Positions 1-8,129 of a stretch of DNA of 64,000 nt are shown here, piece by piece. This DNA comes from Serratia entomophila (GTDB lineage Bacteria > Pseudomonadota > Gammaproteobacteria > Enterobacterales > Enterobacteriaceae). How positions within the stretch are numbered: position 1 is the stretch's first letter; every line of letters starts with the position of its first letter. The stretch covers positions 2,046,001-2,110,000 of the forward strand of contig NZ_CP082787.1 of the NCBI RefSeq assembly GCF_021462285.1. The letters run 5' to 3'. The notes under the pieces were generated by a model. The model was not told where the DNA came from. It worked only from the letters and a program-made list of their open reading frames with translations, and searched no databases. The position numbers were made by a program, and so were the translations under genes.

Positions 1-987
1 CACTTTTGCCAGGTTGGCTTGTTCAGTGCTGAATGCCCGCGCCGCCGCCTGGCGCAGCAGGCTTTGATTGACCAGCAGCAAGCCGTCGATTTGCCCAAGG
101 TTTTCCTGCACGCGGGCCAGGCTGGCTAACGGGGCGCCAAGACTGGCCGGCACCCGTTGCCGCAGCCAGGCGATCAGCCAGCGGCGCGCCGCCTGCGCGA
201 CGCCGTCATAGACGGCCGGCAGCAGGGCGGCATGCGCATTAGCGGCGGCCTGGATCTGCGCCGTATCCGGCGCCGGGGGCCGATCGGCCGGATAAATCTC
301 CACCGCATGGGACAGCGGTACCGGCACGTCTTGTAGTATCACCTCATGGCTGCCGGTGGCGCGCATGCCCAGATGATCCCAGCTGCGTTTGATGGTGATG
401 CCCGGGCTATCGCGCGGAACCAGCCAGGTGCCCACCTGCGGGTTGTCATCATCGCTGCGAGCCCAGATTGCCAGCCAGCTCAGCCCTTCAATTCCGGTGG
501 TATAGAGCTTATGGCCGTTGAGCCGCCAGCCGGCGGAAGTGCGGGCCGCTACGGTGTGGGGCAAACCGCCGCGCGCAGGGGAACCCAGTTCCGGCTCTAC
601 CCGCAGGCTGTTGATTAAGGCCCCGCTCTGCACTGCGCTGCGGCTGACTGCGCCGCGCAGCGATTCTGGCCAACTGGCGTTGGAGGCCAGGCGCAGGTGG
701 TGCAGGTACTGCATGCAGACGATCAGTGCCGTTGACGGCTCGCCCTGTGCGATGGCGCTGACCACCTGCTGCAAAGTGGACAGGTTGGCTTCGGCGCCGC
801 CATAACGCTGCTCGCAGGCCAGGCTCAGCAGCCCATATTCATGCAGCAAGGCCAGATTGGCGTGCGGGAATTCGCCGCTGCGATCCAGCGCCGCCGCCTG
901 CTGCGCCAGTTGCTCGGTGATCTGCTCAAGCGGCGGCTGCATGTGCCGTCGCCGCGCAAGCAGGCGGGTAGACTGGACAGAATTCAT
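1..987 (-). CDS. Acyl-CoA dehydrogenase-family monooxygenase (SfnB/DszC-like), 3' end beyond window
   Basis: Reading the minus strand from an ATG at 985-987 gives about 329 residues without a stop, running off the left edge. The protein begins MNSVQSTRLLARRRHMQPPL. It shows the usual acyl-CoA dehydrogenase middle domain: GWRLNGHKLYTTG, then a TWLVPRDSPG strand and a WDHLGMRATGS turn. The family includes flavin-dependent C-S or S-oxidising monooxygenases (SfnB, DszC) as well as true dehydrogenases. The start lies 24 bases after the SsuD-like gene, with a GGGAGAGG ribosome site ahead, so the two are probably co-transcribed. The neighbouring sulfur genes favour a role in organosulfur scavenging. 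That role is inference, and the substrate cannot be read from the sequence. Confidence 0.72.
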   Translation of the reverse strand, partial: MNSVQSTRLLARRRHMQPPLEQITEQLAQQAAALDRSGEFPHANLALLHEYGLLSLACEQRYGGAEANLSTLQQVVSAIAQGEPSTALIVCMQYLHHLRLASNASWPESLRGAVSRSAVQSGALINSLRVEPELGSPARGGLPHTVAARTSAGWRLNGHKLYTTGIEGLSWLAIWARSDDDNPQVGTWLVPRDSPGITIKRSWDHLGMRATGSHEVILQDVPVPLSHAVEIYPADRPPAPDTAQIQAAANAHAALLPAVYDGVAQAARRWLIAWLRQRVPASLGAPLASLARVQENLGQIDGLLLVNQSLLRQAAARAFSTEQANLAKV

Positions 988-1011
988 ACGTAGTGCCTCT
1001 CCCGTTACCCA

Positions 1012-2094
1012 TCAGGCGCTGTGTTTGGCATCGCGCTGGGCGATTTTGGCACGGGCGATCGGCAACAGTTCTTTACCGTATTCCTGAGCGTCGTTGAGGG
1101 GATCAAAGCCGCGGATCAGGAAGTTGCGCACGCCCAGATCGTAGTAATCAAGCAGGGCATCGGCCACCTGCTCCGGCGTACCCACCAGCGCAGTGGAATT
1201 GTGCCCGCCGCCGACCAATCTGGCGATGCCGGTCCACAGACGTTTATCCACCACATCGCCTTGCGCCACGGTTTGCAGCAGGCGTTGAGCGCCCACGCTG
1301 TTGGGCTTGTTCCTATGGCCAACGTCGGTTTGCGCGGCATGTTCAGTGGCGACATGCAGGATCTCTTTGGCTTTTTCCCAAGCCTGCGTTTCGGTGGCGG
1401 CAATAATCGGTCGGAATGATACGCTAAAGTCGATTTGGCGCAGGTGTTTGGCCGCTTCGGCCCGCACGCGCTGGATGGTTTCCCGGGTTTGCGCCAGCGA
1501 TTCGCCCCACAGGGCAAACACATTGGCATGCTTGCCGGCTACGGCAATCGCCGCGTCGGATGAACCGCCGAAGAAAATCGGGATATGAGGCTGTTGCAGC
1601 GGTTTTATTGCCGAAAAGGCCTGTTCGACCTGATAGAAGTCATTATGGGCGTCGAACGGCCGTTCCTGGGTCCAGACCTGGCGCACGATCTCCAAAAATG
1701 CCTCGGTGCGGGCATAGCGCCGATCGTGGTCGAGATAGTCGCCGTCGCGGCGCTGTTCTGCGTCGTTCCCGCCGCTAATGATATGCACCGCCAGGCGCCC
1801 GCCCAACAGGTGTTCCAGGGTGGCTAATTTACGCGCCGCCAAGGTCGGCGAGACGAAGCCTGGCCGGTGCGCCAGTAAGAAGTTGATTTTTTGAGTGGAT
1901 AGCCCAGCCAGCGCCGTGACTAAAAATCCGTCGGGTTGATCGGACCAATGCCCGACCAGCAGGCGGTCGAAACCGGCGGCTTCGTGGGTTTGCGCAAAGC
2001 GCACAATGTAATCGCGATCAAATATTGGGCCAGCCGGTGGGATGATTTCCGAAGACAGACGGTGCCCGATCATGCCTAAAAATTGGACGCTCAT
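1012..2094 (-). CDS. LLM-class flavin-dependent monooxygenase, SsuD/SfnG-like
   Basis: The 360-residue protein begins MSVQFLGMIGHRLSSEI and has the luciferase-like TIM-barrel pattern of the alkanesulfonate/dimethylsulfone monooxygenase group. Recognisable segments are the early VRFAQTHEAAGFDRLLVGHW, GGRLAVHIISGG (flavin-site region), HIPIFFGGSSDAAIAVAGKH and a C-terminal ALVGTPEQVADALLDYYDLG. Length and motifs fit FMNH2-dependent enzymes that release sulfite from alkylsulfonates or sulfones. No dedicated flavin reductase gene is visible in the window. It is the first gene of a probable two-gene operon with the dehydrogenase-like gene. A LysR gene lies upstream on the same strand after a 173-base AT-rich gap. 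Confidence 0.85.
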   Translation of the reverse strand: MSVQFLGMIGHRLSSEIIPPAGPIFDRDYIVRFAQTHEAAGFDRLLVGHWSDQPDGFLVTALAGLSTQKINFLLAHRPGFVSPTLAARKLATLEHLLGGRLAVHIISGGNDAEQRRDGDYLDHDRRYARTEAFLEIVRQVWTQERPFDAHNDFYQVEQAFSAIKPLQQPHIPIFFGGSSDAAIAVAGKHANVFALWGESLAQTRETIQRVRAEAAKHLRQIDFSVSFRPIIAATETQAWEKAKEILHVATEHAAQTDVGHRNKPNSVGAQRLLQTVAQGDVVDKRLWTGIARLVGGGHNSTALVGTPEQVADALLDYYDLGVRNFLIRGFDPLNDAQEYGKELLPIARAKIAQRDAKHSA

Positions 2095-2197
2095 TAGAAC
2101 TCCTTGTCAGGAATCGTGATAGGGTCTGACTGCCGGCCAAATGTCTGGCGATAAGCAGCAAGGTGTTTATACCCTATACGCGATGTTCTAATGATTT

Positions 2198-2207
2198 AAA
2201 TGCATTT
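2198..2207. promoter_or_regulatory. Palindrome AAATGCATTT upstream of the SsuD-like gene (candidate LysR operator)
   Basis: This perfect 10-base palindrome sits in the AT-rich gap before the monooxygenase operon. Another ATGCAT lies at 2223-2228. The same ten bases recur in the LysR/cysteine dioxygenase divergent promoter at 3199-3208. A motif shared by exactly these two control regions suggests a common operator; binding by the adjacent LysR protein is inferred. Confidence 0.4.
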
Positions 2208-2267
2208 TTATCATATCTTAATATGCATAAAGTTAATTATTTGGCTAACTCCTTATCATTCATTGGC

Positions 2268-3155
2268 TTAAATGCTAAGCCCCCGAACGATCTTTTCGGC
2301 AAAAAAGGTGGTGGGCCTTTGCAGGTTGCCCAGCCCCGGGCTGCTGACCTGCCACAGTTGAACTTTTGGCCGGAAATCGCTCAGCTCAACAATCGCGATG
2401 TCGTCTTGATGCGGGCTGTGCGTTAGCGCTGCCTTCGGCACCAACCCGAGCCCGAGTCCCTGGGCCACCAGGCTGATTTGCAACTGGGTGCCGGTGGTTT
2501 CCACATTGATTTTCAGCCCCAATCCCTGCGCCTGCAGATCGCGGTTTAACCCGGCGCGCAGGCCGCAGCCATCAGGGTTTAATACCCAGCCATAATGAGC
2601 GCAACCGCTGAGCCGGGCGGTGTGGATGCGAAGACGTTGGCCGGCGATCACGACAACCTCTAATGGGCACAGTGCCTTCGTCACCAGGCTGTCATCGAAG
2701 GTTTGCTGCGCCGGCCCCATGGCGAGCAGGCTGTCCAGCTCAACGTTTTCCAGGCGTTTGATCAACTGCCCGCCCCAACCGCAGGTTACCTGCGGGCGCA
2801 ACTGCGGGTAATGCTCACCCAAGGCAATGAGCGCCGGAAGCAGGGCTATCTCGCTCAGGCTTTGCGGAACCCCCAGACGCAGCGGGCCGCTGGGTTCCGC
2901 ATCCTGATTAAGCAAACTTTCCAACCGCTTGGTTTCGCGCTTGATAGTCAGGCACTGTTCATAGACGCGGTGACCGATGGCCGTCAGTTTAAGTGGCTTG
3001 GTTTGGCGATCCAGCAACGTGGCGCCCAGGCTCTGTTCAAAGCTTTGCAGGCGGCGGGTTATGGCGGATTGGCTAATGCCAAGGTATTCCGCGGCCTGGT
3101 TAAGCGAAGCGAATTGCACCACCGCTAGCAGGGCGTCAATATCATCTGTACGCAT
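2268..3155 (-). CDS. LysR-family transcriptional regulator
   Basis: The protein has an N-terminal winged helix-turn-helix (DIDALLAVVQFASLNQAAEY followed by LGISQSAITRRLQSFEQSLG) and a periplasmic-binding-protein-like effector domain to about residue 295. I chose the ATG at 3153-3155 because the HTH of this family starts about five residues in; an earlier in-frame ATG at 3206 adds 17 unlikely residues. It is divergent from the cysteine dioxygenase gene across about 110 AT-rich bases, the usual arrangement for a LysR protein controlling its neighbour. The surrounding sulfur genes suggest it senses a sulfur metabolite, as CysB/Cbl do, but the ligand is unknown. Confidence 0.85.
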   Translation of the reverse strand: MRTDDIDALLAVVQFASLNQAAEYLGISQSAITRRLQSFEQSLGATLLDRQTKPLKLTAIGHRVYEQCLTIKRETKRLESLLNQDAEPSGPLRLGVPQSLSEIALLPALIALGEHYPQLRPQVTCGWGGQLIKRLENVELDSLLAMGPAQQTFDDSLVTKALCPLEVVVIAGQRLRIHTARLSGCAHYGWVLNPDGCGLRAGLNRDLQAQGLGLKINVETTGTQLQISLVAQGLGLGLVPKAALTHSPHQDDIAIVELSDFRPKVQLWQVSSPGLGNLQRPTTFFAEKIVRGLSI

Positions 3156-3198
3156 GGAAATTCTCTTTATGTGTATTCTGCATTTTAGTTTATTACAA

Positions 3199-3208
3199 AA
3201 ATGCATTT
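3199..3208. promoter_or_regulatory. Palindrome AAATGCATTT in the lysR/cysteine dioxygenase divergent promoter
   Basis: Second copy of the palindrome found at 2198-2207. It lies between the divergent starts at 3155 and 3265. A related TGCATTTTA occurs 20 bases to the left (3179-3187), so two half-related sites are spaced about two helical turns apart, typical of LysR control regions. Confidence 0.4.
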
Positions 3209-3264
3209 AAATAATAAAAAGTTCTTTGTTAGCGTGATAAGCAGTCTTTCAGACAGGAATGCTT

Positions 3265-3864
3265 ATGACAACGCCCTTACGCTTAGACCGTTTACGTCAG
3301 TTCATCGAGCGACTGGCCCAATTGCATCAGCAGCCGCTGGGTGAGGCGGCGCGGCTCGATAACGCGGCGCAATTGCTTGCCGAATTGGTCGGCAGGGATG
3401 ACTGGCTGGCTGAGGAGTACTCTCGCCCACACCCTGAACATTATCAGCAGTACCTGCTGCACGTTGATTCCGCCCAGCGTTTTTCCATCGTCAGCTTCGT
3501 TTGGGGGCCGGGGCAGGTCACGCCGATCCATGATCACCGCGTGTGGGGGCTGATTGGCATGCTGCGCGGTGCTGAAATCAACCAGCGTTACCAGCTTGAC
3601 GGCCAGGGCGTGCCCCGGCCTGAAGGTGACGCCGAGCGGTTAACCGCCGGGCAGGTAGCGAAACTGTCCGAACAGGACGGCGATATTCACCAGGTCAGCA
3701 ATGCGTTTAACGATCGCGTGTCAATCAGCATTCATGTGTATGGCGGCAATATCGGCGCCGTTAAGCGTGCTGTGTATGGCGAAAGTGGTGCGGTGAAGCC
3801 CTTTATCTCCGGTTATTCCAATACTCAATTGCCTAATATTTGGGACCTTTCTAAGGAAGTGTAA
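3265..3864 (+). CDS. Cysteine dioxygenase-family cupin protein
   Basis: This 199-residue protein matches bacterial cysteine dioxygenases, which oxidise L-cysteine to cysteine sulfinate using a mononuclear iron. The cupin pair TPIHDHRVWG places His89 and His91. His142 (DIHQVSN) and His157 (SISIHVYGG) fall where the third iron ligand and the catalytic-triad histidine are expected. I start at the second ATG (3265) because AGGA at 3255-3258 is six bases ahead of it but touches the first ATG at 3259. It is followed within two bases by the rhodanese gene, so they form an operon. A 3-mercaptopropionate or related thiol dioxygenase is the main alternative. Confidence 0.85.
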   Translation: MTTPLRLDRLRQFIERLAQLHQQPLGEAARLDNAAQLLAELVGRDDWLAEEYSRPHPEHYQQYLLHVDSAQRFSIVSFVWGPGQVTPIHDHRVWGLIGMLRGAEINQRYQLDGQGVPRPEGDAERLTAGQVAKLSEQDGDIHQVSNAFNDRVSISIHVYGGNIGAVKRAVYGESGAVKPFISGYSNTQLPNIWDLSKEV

Positions 3865-3866
3865 CT

Positions 3867-5447
3867 ATGCCTGCCTTTGTTTACCGTGATTTTTCCACCC
3901 TGCGAGCCGCGCTGTTGGCCCGCCAGGAGTTGGCGCTGATCGATGTGCGTGAAGAAGCCGAATTTGCTGAAAGCCACCCGCTGTTCGCCGTGAACATTCC
4001 GCTGAGCAAGCTGGAGCTGGAAGCCTACCGGCGCATTCCGCGCCGCAGTACCCCTATTACCGTCTATGACAACGGCGATGGGCGGGCTGAACAGGCGGCA
4101 CGGCGGCTACGGCAGTTCGGCTATGGGGATGTCGCTCTGCTGACTGGCGGCCTGGCGGGTTGGCAAGCCGGCGGCGGCGAGCTTTTCCAGGACGTAAATA
4201 CGCCGAGCAAGGCCTTTGGCGAATTGGTGGAAAGCCGTAGGCATACGCCATCGCTGACTGCGCAGCAGGTTAAGGCGCTGATCGATCGGCATGCCGATGT
4301 GGTGATCGTCGATGCACGCCGTTTTGATGAATACCAAACCATGAGTATCCCCACCAGCACCAGCGTGCCGGGGGCGGAGCTGGTGCTGCGGATCAACGCG
4401 CTGGCGCCGGATCCCAATACGCAGGTGATAGTTAACTGCGCCGGGCGTACGCGCAGCATTATCGGTACCCAGTCGTTAATCAACGCCGGCATCAGCAACC
4501 CGGTGGCGGCGCTGCGCAACGGTACAATCGGCTGGGGGCTGGCGGGGTTTGCGCTGGAAAATCAACGGCAGCGGCGCTACACCGAGAATGTGGACAACCT
4601 GGCGCAGGCGCAGCAACGGGCGCGGCGAGTGGCGGACGCGGCCGGCGTACGGCGCATTGACCGCGAGACGCTTGGGTTGTGGCAGCAGGATGCGGCGCGC
4701 ACCACCTATCTGTTTGACGTGCGCAGCCCCGAGGAGTACCGCGCCGGGCATGTGTCGGGCAGTTGCAGTGCGCCCGGCGGGCAACTGGTGCAGGAAACGG
4801 ATCACTATGCCAGCGTGCGCGGCGCCCGCGTGGTGCTGGTGGATGACGACGGCGTGCGTGCCAATATGAGCGCTTCCTGGCTGGCGCAGATGGGCTGGGA
4901 TGCGGCGGTACTCGATGGGCTGGAGGACGCCGACTTTACCGAGCGGGGCGATCCGGCGGCGCAGCTACCGCCGCCGCCGCCGGCCGATGAAGTCACCCCG
5001 GCGCAGTTGGCCGCACTGTTGGGCCAGGAAGGCACGGTGCTGCTGGATTTCACCACCAGCGCCAACTATGTGGCGCGCCATATTCCCGGCGCGCATTGGG
5101 TCCTCCGTTCACAGTTGCCGTTGGCGCTGGAAAACCTGCCGCCGGCAAAATGCTATGTGCTGACCTGCGGCAGTAGCCAGCTGGCGCGCTATGCGGTGCC
5201 GGAAGTGGCCGCGCTGACCGGCAAGCCGGTGCAACTGCTTGCCGGCGGTACCCTGGCGTGGATGGCTGAAAATCGGCCGTTGGAAAAGGGCGAAGGGCGG
5301 TTGGCCGCGCCGCGCATTGACCGTTATCGCCGCCCGTACGAAGGCACGGACAATCCGCGTGAAGCGATGCAAGCCTACCTGGACTGGGAGTTCGGGTTGG
5401 TAGAACAGCTTGAGCGTGATGCAACCCATGGCTTTACCGTGCTTTGA
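3867..5447 (+). CDS. Four-domain rhodanese-like sulfurtransferase
   Basis: The 526-residue protein contains four consecutive rhodanese folds at about residues 5-105, 130-230, 262-350 and 375-470, then a C-terminal tail of about 50 residues. The active-site cysteine is present in domain 2 (NCAGRTRS, Cys191) and domain 4 (LTCGSSQLAR, Cys434). It is replaced by aspartate in domain 1 (VYDNGDGRAE, Asp68) and domain 3 (LVDDDGVRAN). A proline stretch (PPPPPP) links domains 3 and 4. AAGGAAG is a good ribosome site and the gene starts two bases after the dioxygenase stop. It probably moves sulfane sulfur produced during thiol oxidation; the acceptor is unknown. Confidence 0.87.
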   Translation: MPAFVYRDFSTLRAALLARQELALIDVREEAEFAESHPLFAVNIPLSKLELEAYRRIPRRSTPITVYDNGDGRAEQAARRLRQFGYGDVALLTGGLAGWQAGGGELFQDVNTPSKAFGELVESRRHTPSLTAQQVKALIDRHADVVIVDARRFDEYQTMSIPTSTSVPGAELVLRINALAPDPNTQVIVNCAGRTRSIIGTQSLINAGISNPVAALRNGTIGWGLAGFALENQRQRRYTENVDNLAQAQQRARRVADAAGVRRIDRETLGLWQQDAARTTYLFDVRSPEEYRAGHVSGSCSAPGGQLVQETDHYASVRGARVVLVDDDGVRANMSASWLAQMGWDAAVLDGLEDADFTERGDPAAQLPPPPPADEVTPAQLAALLGQEGTVLLDFTTSANYVARHIPGAHWVLRSQLPLALENLPPAKCYVLTCGSSQLARYAVPEVAALTGKPVQLLAGGTLAWMAENRPLEKGEGRLAAPRIDRYRRPYEGTDNPREAMQAYLDWEFGLVEQLERDATHGFTVL

Positions 5448-5492
5448 ATCATCAGACAATACGCATAACCATCACCGGCAAAGAGGGAAAGT

Positions 5493-6449
5493 ATGGCGCA
5501 TTTTTCTGTACTACTTAGGGGCGTGGGGCTGAGCGCCATGTTATTAACGGCGTCGCTGGCACAGGGGGCGATCGGCGATGCCAAACTGGTACTGGGCGAT
5601 CAAGCCCGTGGGCTGCGTAGCCTGGTAGAGGCTGCCGGCGTGATGAAGGATGCGCCCTATCAGTATCAATGGGCCAATTTCCAGGGGGCGGCGCCGTTGT
5701 TTGAAGCGCAGCGCGCAGCCGCTGTAGATACTGCCTATGCCGGGGATTTGCCGGTATTAATGGCGGCGGCGGGCGGGGTGGATTTTAAGCTGATTCAGAC
5801 CAACGTCGGCTATGGCCAGTCTAACGGGATTATTGTGCCGAAGGATTCGCCGTTGCACAGCGTTCAGCAGCTGAAAGGGCAAACGGTGGTGGTTTCCTCA
5901 GCGCGCGGCAGCATCTCGCAAAACTTACTGTACGCGGCGTTGCAGGAGGCTGGGCTGAAGCGGGAAGATGTGAAGATTCAGTTCGTCATGCCCACCGATG
6001 CCAGCGCAGCGTTCAGCACTGGCAAGGTGGCGGCTTGGGCGGTTTTTGATCCCTATTTGGGCGTTGCGGAACAAAGCGGCGCGCGCCTGCTGCGCGATGG
6101 TCGGGGATTAACCCCATCGCTCGGCTTCTTGACCGCCACTACGTCCTCGTTGGCCGATCCGGACAAGCGAGCGGCCATCAAAGACTTTGCCGAACGCATC
6201 GCCAGGGCGCGGCAGTGGGCGATCGATCATCCGCAGGAATACGCCAGGGTATACGCGCAGCTGACGCGTTTGCCGCTGGAAACCGCCCGACAGATTGCGG
6301 ATCGAACGTCAAAGGGCGCGCATAGCGTCAATCAGCAGGACATTAATGTGTTGCAGCCAGTGGCGGATCTGTTTTATCAGTTAAAGATACTGCCGAATCA
6401 GGTGAATGTTAATAACTTGATCGATAAGGATTTTATTCTGGCGAAATGA
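5493..6449 (+). CDS. ABC transporter periplasmic binding protein, sulfonate/SsuA-like
   Basis: The 318-residue protein has a short basic start and a hydrophobic signal segment ending near LTASLAQGA. The body is of the SsuA/TauA type: YAGDLPVLMAAAGGVDFKLI, a GIIVPKDSPL strand, and FSTGKVAAWAVFDPYLG. Members deliver aliphatic sulfonates or taurine to an inner-membrane permease. No permease or ATPase gene follows, so it must use a transporter encoded elsewhere or has lost its partners. It lies 45 bases after the rhodanese gene and is probably in the same transcript. Confidence 0.82.
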   Translation: MAHFSVLLRGVGLSAMLLTASLAQGAIGDAKLVLGDQARGLRSLVEAAGVMKDAPYQYQWANFQGAAPLFEAQRAAAVDTAYAGDLPVLMAAAGGVDFKLIQTNVGYGQSNGIIVPKDSPLHSVQQLKGQTVVVSSARGSISQNLLYAALQEAGLKREDVKIQFVMPTDASAAFSTGKVAAWAVFDPYLGVAEQSGARLLRDGRGLTPSLGFLTATTSSLADPDKRAAIKDFAERIARARQWAIDHPQEYARVYAQLTRLPLETARQIADRTSKGAHSVNQQDINVLQPVADLFYQLKILPNQVNVNNLIDKDFILAK

Positions 6450-6466
6450 ATACTGCACCGGTTTAG

Positions 6467-6607
6467 ATGGTGGCGGTGGCCCTGTCGAGCGATCCCGAAG
6501 ATATCTATAAAACCGACGCAAAGGGCAAGGCGCTACATGCTGATGCCGGCTACGAGCAAACCATTGCCATGGCGAAGAAGTTCGGCTTGAAGCCGCCTAT
6601 GCTTTAA
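6467..6607 (+). pseudogene. 46-codon orphan reading frame, probable gene remnant
   Basis: After a TAG at 6464-6466, an ATG opens 46 codons ending in TAA. The product includes SDPEDIYKTDAKGKALHADA and ends AKKFGLKPPML. It has no clear ribosome site, its codon use is like that of its neighbours, and the product looks like the C-terminal end of a larger soluble protein. I do not recognise the parent family. It may be the last trace of a gene deleted between the binding-protein gene and ychF. Confidence 0.35.
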
Positions 6608-6646
6608 GAGACGGCAGGGAAGCGTTCCGAGCCTATTACCATTCAT

Positions 6647-6675
6647 AAAAAATCCACGCCGAGGCGTGGATTTTT
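6647..6675. terminator. Bidirectional Rho-independent terminator
   Basis: AATCCACGC and GCGTGGATT form a stem with A-runs on the left and T-runs on the right, so it can stop transcripts from both the sulfur operon (+) and ychF (-). Confidence 0.85.
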
Positions 6676-6698
6676 AACCGCAAGAACAACCGTCGCGA

Positions 6699-7790
6699 TT
6701 AGACGTTGAACAAGAAGTTCATCACGTCGCCGTCTTTGACGATGTAGTCCTTACCTTCTGAACGCATCTTGCCGGCTTCTTTGGCGCCTTGCTCACCCTT
6801 GTAGGTGATGAAGTCTTCATAGGCGATGGTTTGCGCGCGGATAAAGCCTTTCTCGAAGTCGGTGTGGATCTTGCCTGCCGCCTGCGGCGCGGTAGCGCCA
6901 ACCGGGATGGTCCAGGCGCGCACTTCCTTGACGCCGGCGGTGAAGTAGGTTTGCAGGTTAAGCAGTTCGTAACCGGCGCGGATCACCCGGTTCAGGCCCG
7001 GCTCTTCCAGGCCCAGCTCGGCCATAAATTCGGCGCGGTCTTCATCTTCCAGTTCGGCGATGTCGGACTCCACCGCGGCGCATACCGCAACCACTACTGA
7101 GCCTTCACCGGCGGCGATTTCACGCACTTTATCCAGGTACGGATTGTTCTCGAAGCCGTCTTCGTTAACGTTGGCGATGTACATGGTCGGTTTCAGCGTC
7201 AGGAAGCTCAGGTATTTGATCGCCGCCTTGTCTTCTTCGCTCAGATCCAGCGCGCGCAGCATGCCGGCATTTTCCAGCTGCGGCAGGCATTTTTCCAGCG
7301 CGGCCAGCTCGGCTTTCGCGTCTTTGTCGCCGCCTTTGGCTTTCTTCTGCACGCGGTGGATAGCGCGTTCACAGGTGTCCAGATCAGACAGCGCCAGCTC
7401 GGTGTTGATCACCTCGATGTCGTCAGCCGGATCGACCTTGTTGTTGACGTGGATGATGTTGTCGTTTTCGAAGCAGCGCACCACGTGGCCGATAGCTTCG
7501 GTTTCACGGATGTTGGTCAGGAACTGGTTGCCCAGGCCTTCGCCTTTGGAAGCGCCTTTCACCAGGCCGGCGATGTCGACGAATTCCATGGTGGTTGGCA
7601 GAATGCGCTGTGGCTTGACGATTTCGGCCAGCTTATCCAGACGCGGATCGGGCATCGGCACCACACCGGTGTTCGGTTCAATGGTGCAGAACGGGAAGTT
7701 GGCTGCTTCGATGCCCGCTTTGGTCAACGCGTTGAACAGGGTGGATTTGCCTACGTTAGGCAGGCCGACGATACCGCATTTGAATCCCAT
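6699..7790 (-). CDS. ychF: Redox-regulated ribosome-binding ATPase YchF
   Basis: The 363-residue Obg-family P-loop protein begins [20 protein letters not shown], with the G1 Walker A motif. [20 protein letters not shown] is the G3/switch region. The C-terminal TGS domain contains [20 protein letters not shown] and ends MNFLFNV. YchF prefers ATP because its G4 motif is altered (here NVNED), binds ribosomes and negatively affects oxidative-stress responses in E. coli. The length equals that of the E. coli protein. In E. coli it follows pth; here a SulP gene on the opposite strand separates them. Confidence 0.97.
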   Translation of the reverse strand: MGFKCGIVGLPNVGKSTLFNALTKAGIEAANFPFCTIEPNTGVVPMPDPRLDKLAEIVKPQRILPTTMEFVDIAGLVKGASKGEGLGNQFLTNIRETEAIGHVVRCFENDNIIHVNNKVDPADDIEVINTELALSDLDTCERAIHRVQKKAKGGDKDAKAELAALEKCLPQLENAGMLRALDLSEEDKAAIKYLSFLTLKPTMYIANVNEDGFENNPYLDKVREIAAGEGSVVVAVCAAVESDIAELEDEDRAEFMAELGLEEPGLNRVIRAGYELLNLQTYFTAGVKEVRAWTIPVGATAPQAAGKIHTDFEKGFIRAQTIAYEDFITYKGEQGAKEAGKMRSEGKDYIVKDGDVMNFLFNV

Positions 7791-8129
7791 GTTGTAATCA
7801 CCTTAAATATCTTAACTATCAGCCGGTTAGGTTTAACAGGCTGCATAAAGGGCAAAATAATGCCGCCATTATACACGTAATGCGCGTTTATCTCGATCTG
7901 ACTTGCTGGGGCGGCAGAAGCAAACTGCCGGCGGCCGGTTTTTGATTGAGATTTGGATCACATTTACACATACTGACACTTCCGATTACCCGACAGGAAA
8001 CGCGCCGGATGTATTTCTTGCCCAGTCCACCCTGAGTGCTCCCCGCCCGATCGTTCGCCGCGCCTTGCGGCCCTCGCTCCCGTTCTGCTCTGCGGGGAGA
8101 CGTTTTCATCTGTCGGAAGTGAATAATCC
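7791..8129. other. Divergent control region between ychF and the SulP transporter gene
   Basis: These 339 bases hold no credible gene. They contain a CRP-like site (7947-7962). A GC-rich potential long-range stem (CTCCCCGC at 8039-8046 with GCGGGGAG at 8092-8099) would lie in the transporter mRNA leader. The rest shows nothing I can name. Confidence 0.6.
7947..7962 (+). promoter_or_regulatory. CRP-like binding site
   Basis: TGAGATTTGGATCACA matches the CRP consensus TGTGA-N6-TCACA at nine of ten conserved positions. It lies 168 bases upstream of the SulP start and 157 bases upstream of the ychF start. Which gene it controls is not evident. No strong -10 stands at the usual class I or class II distance. 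Confidence 0.5.

Noticed and set aside
7888-8109. Small minus-strand gene between ychF and the SulP gene
   Set aside because: Its product has no family features and it covers the CRP site and leader structure. A control region is the simpler explanation.
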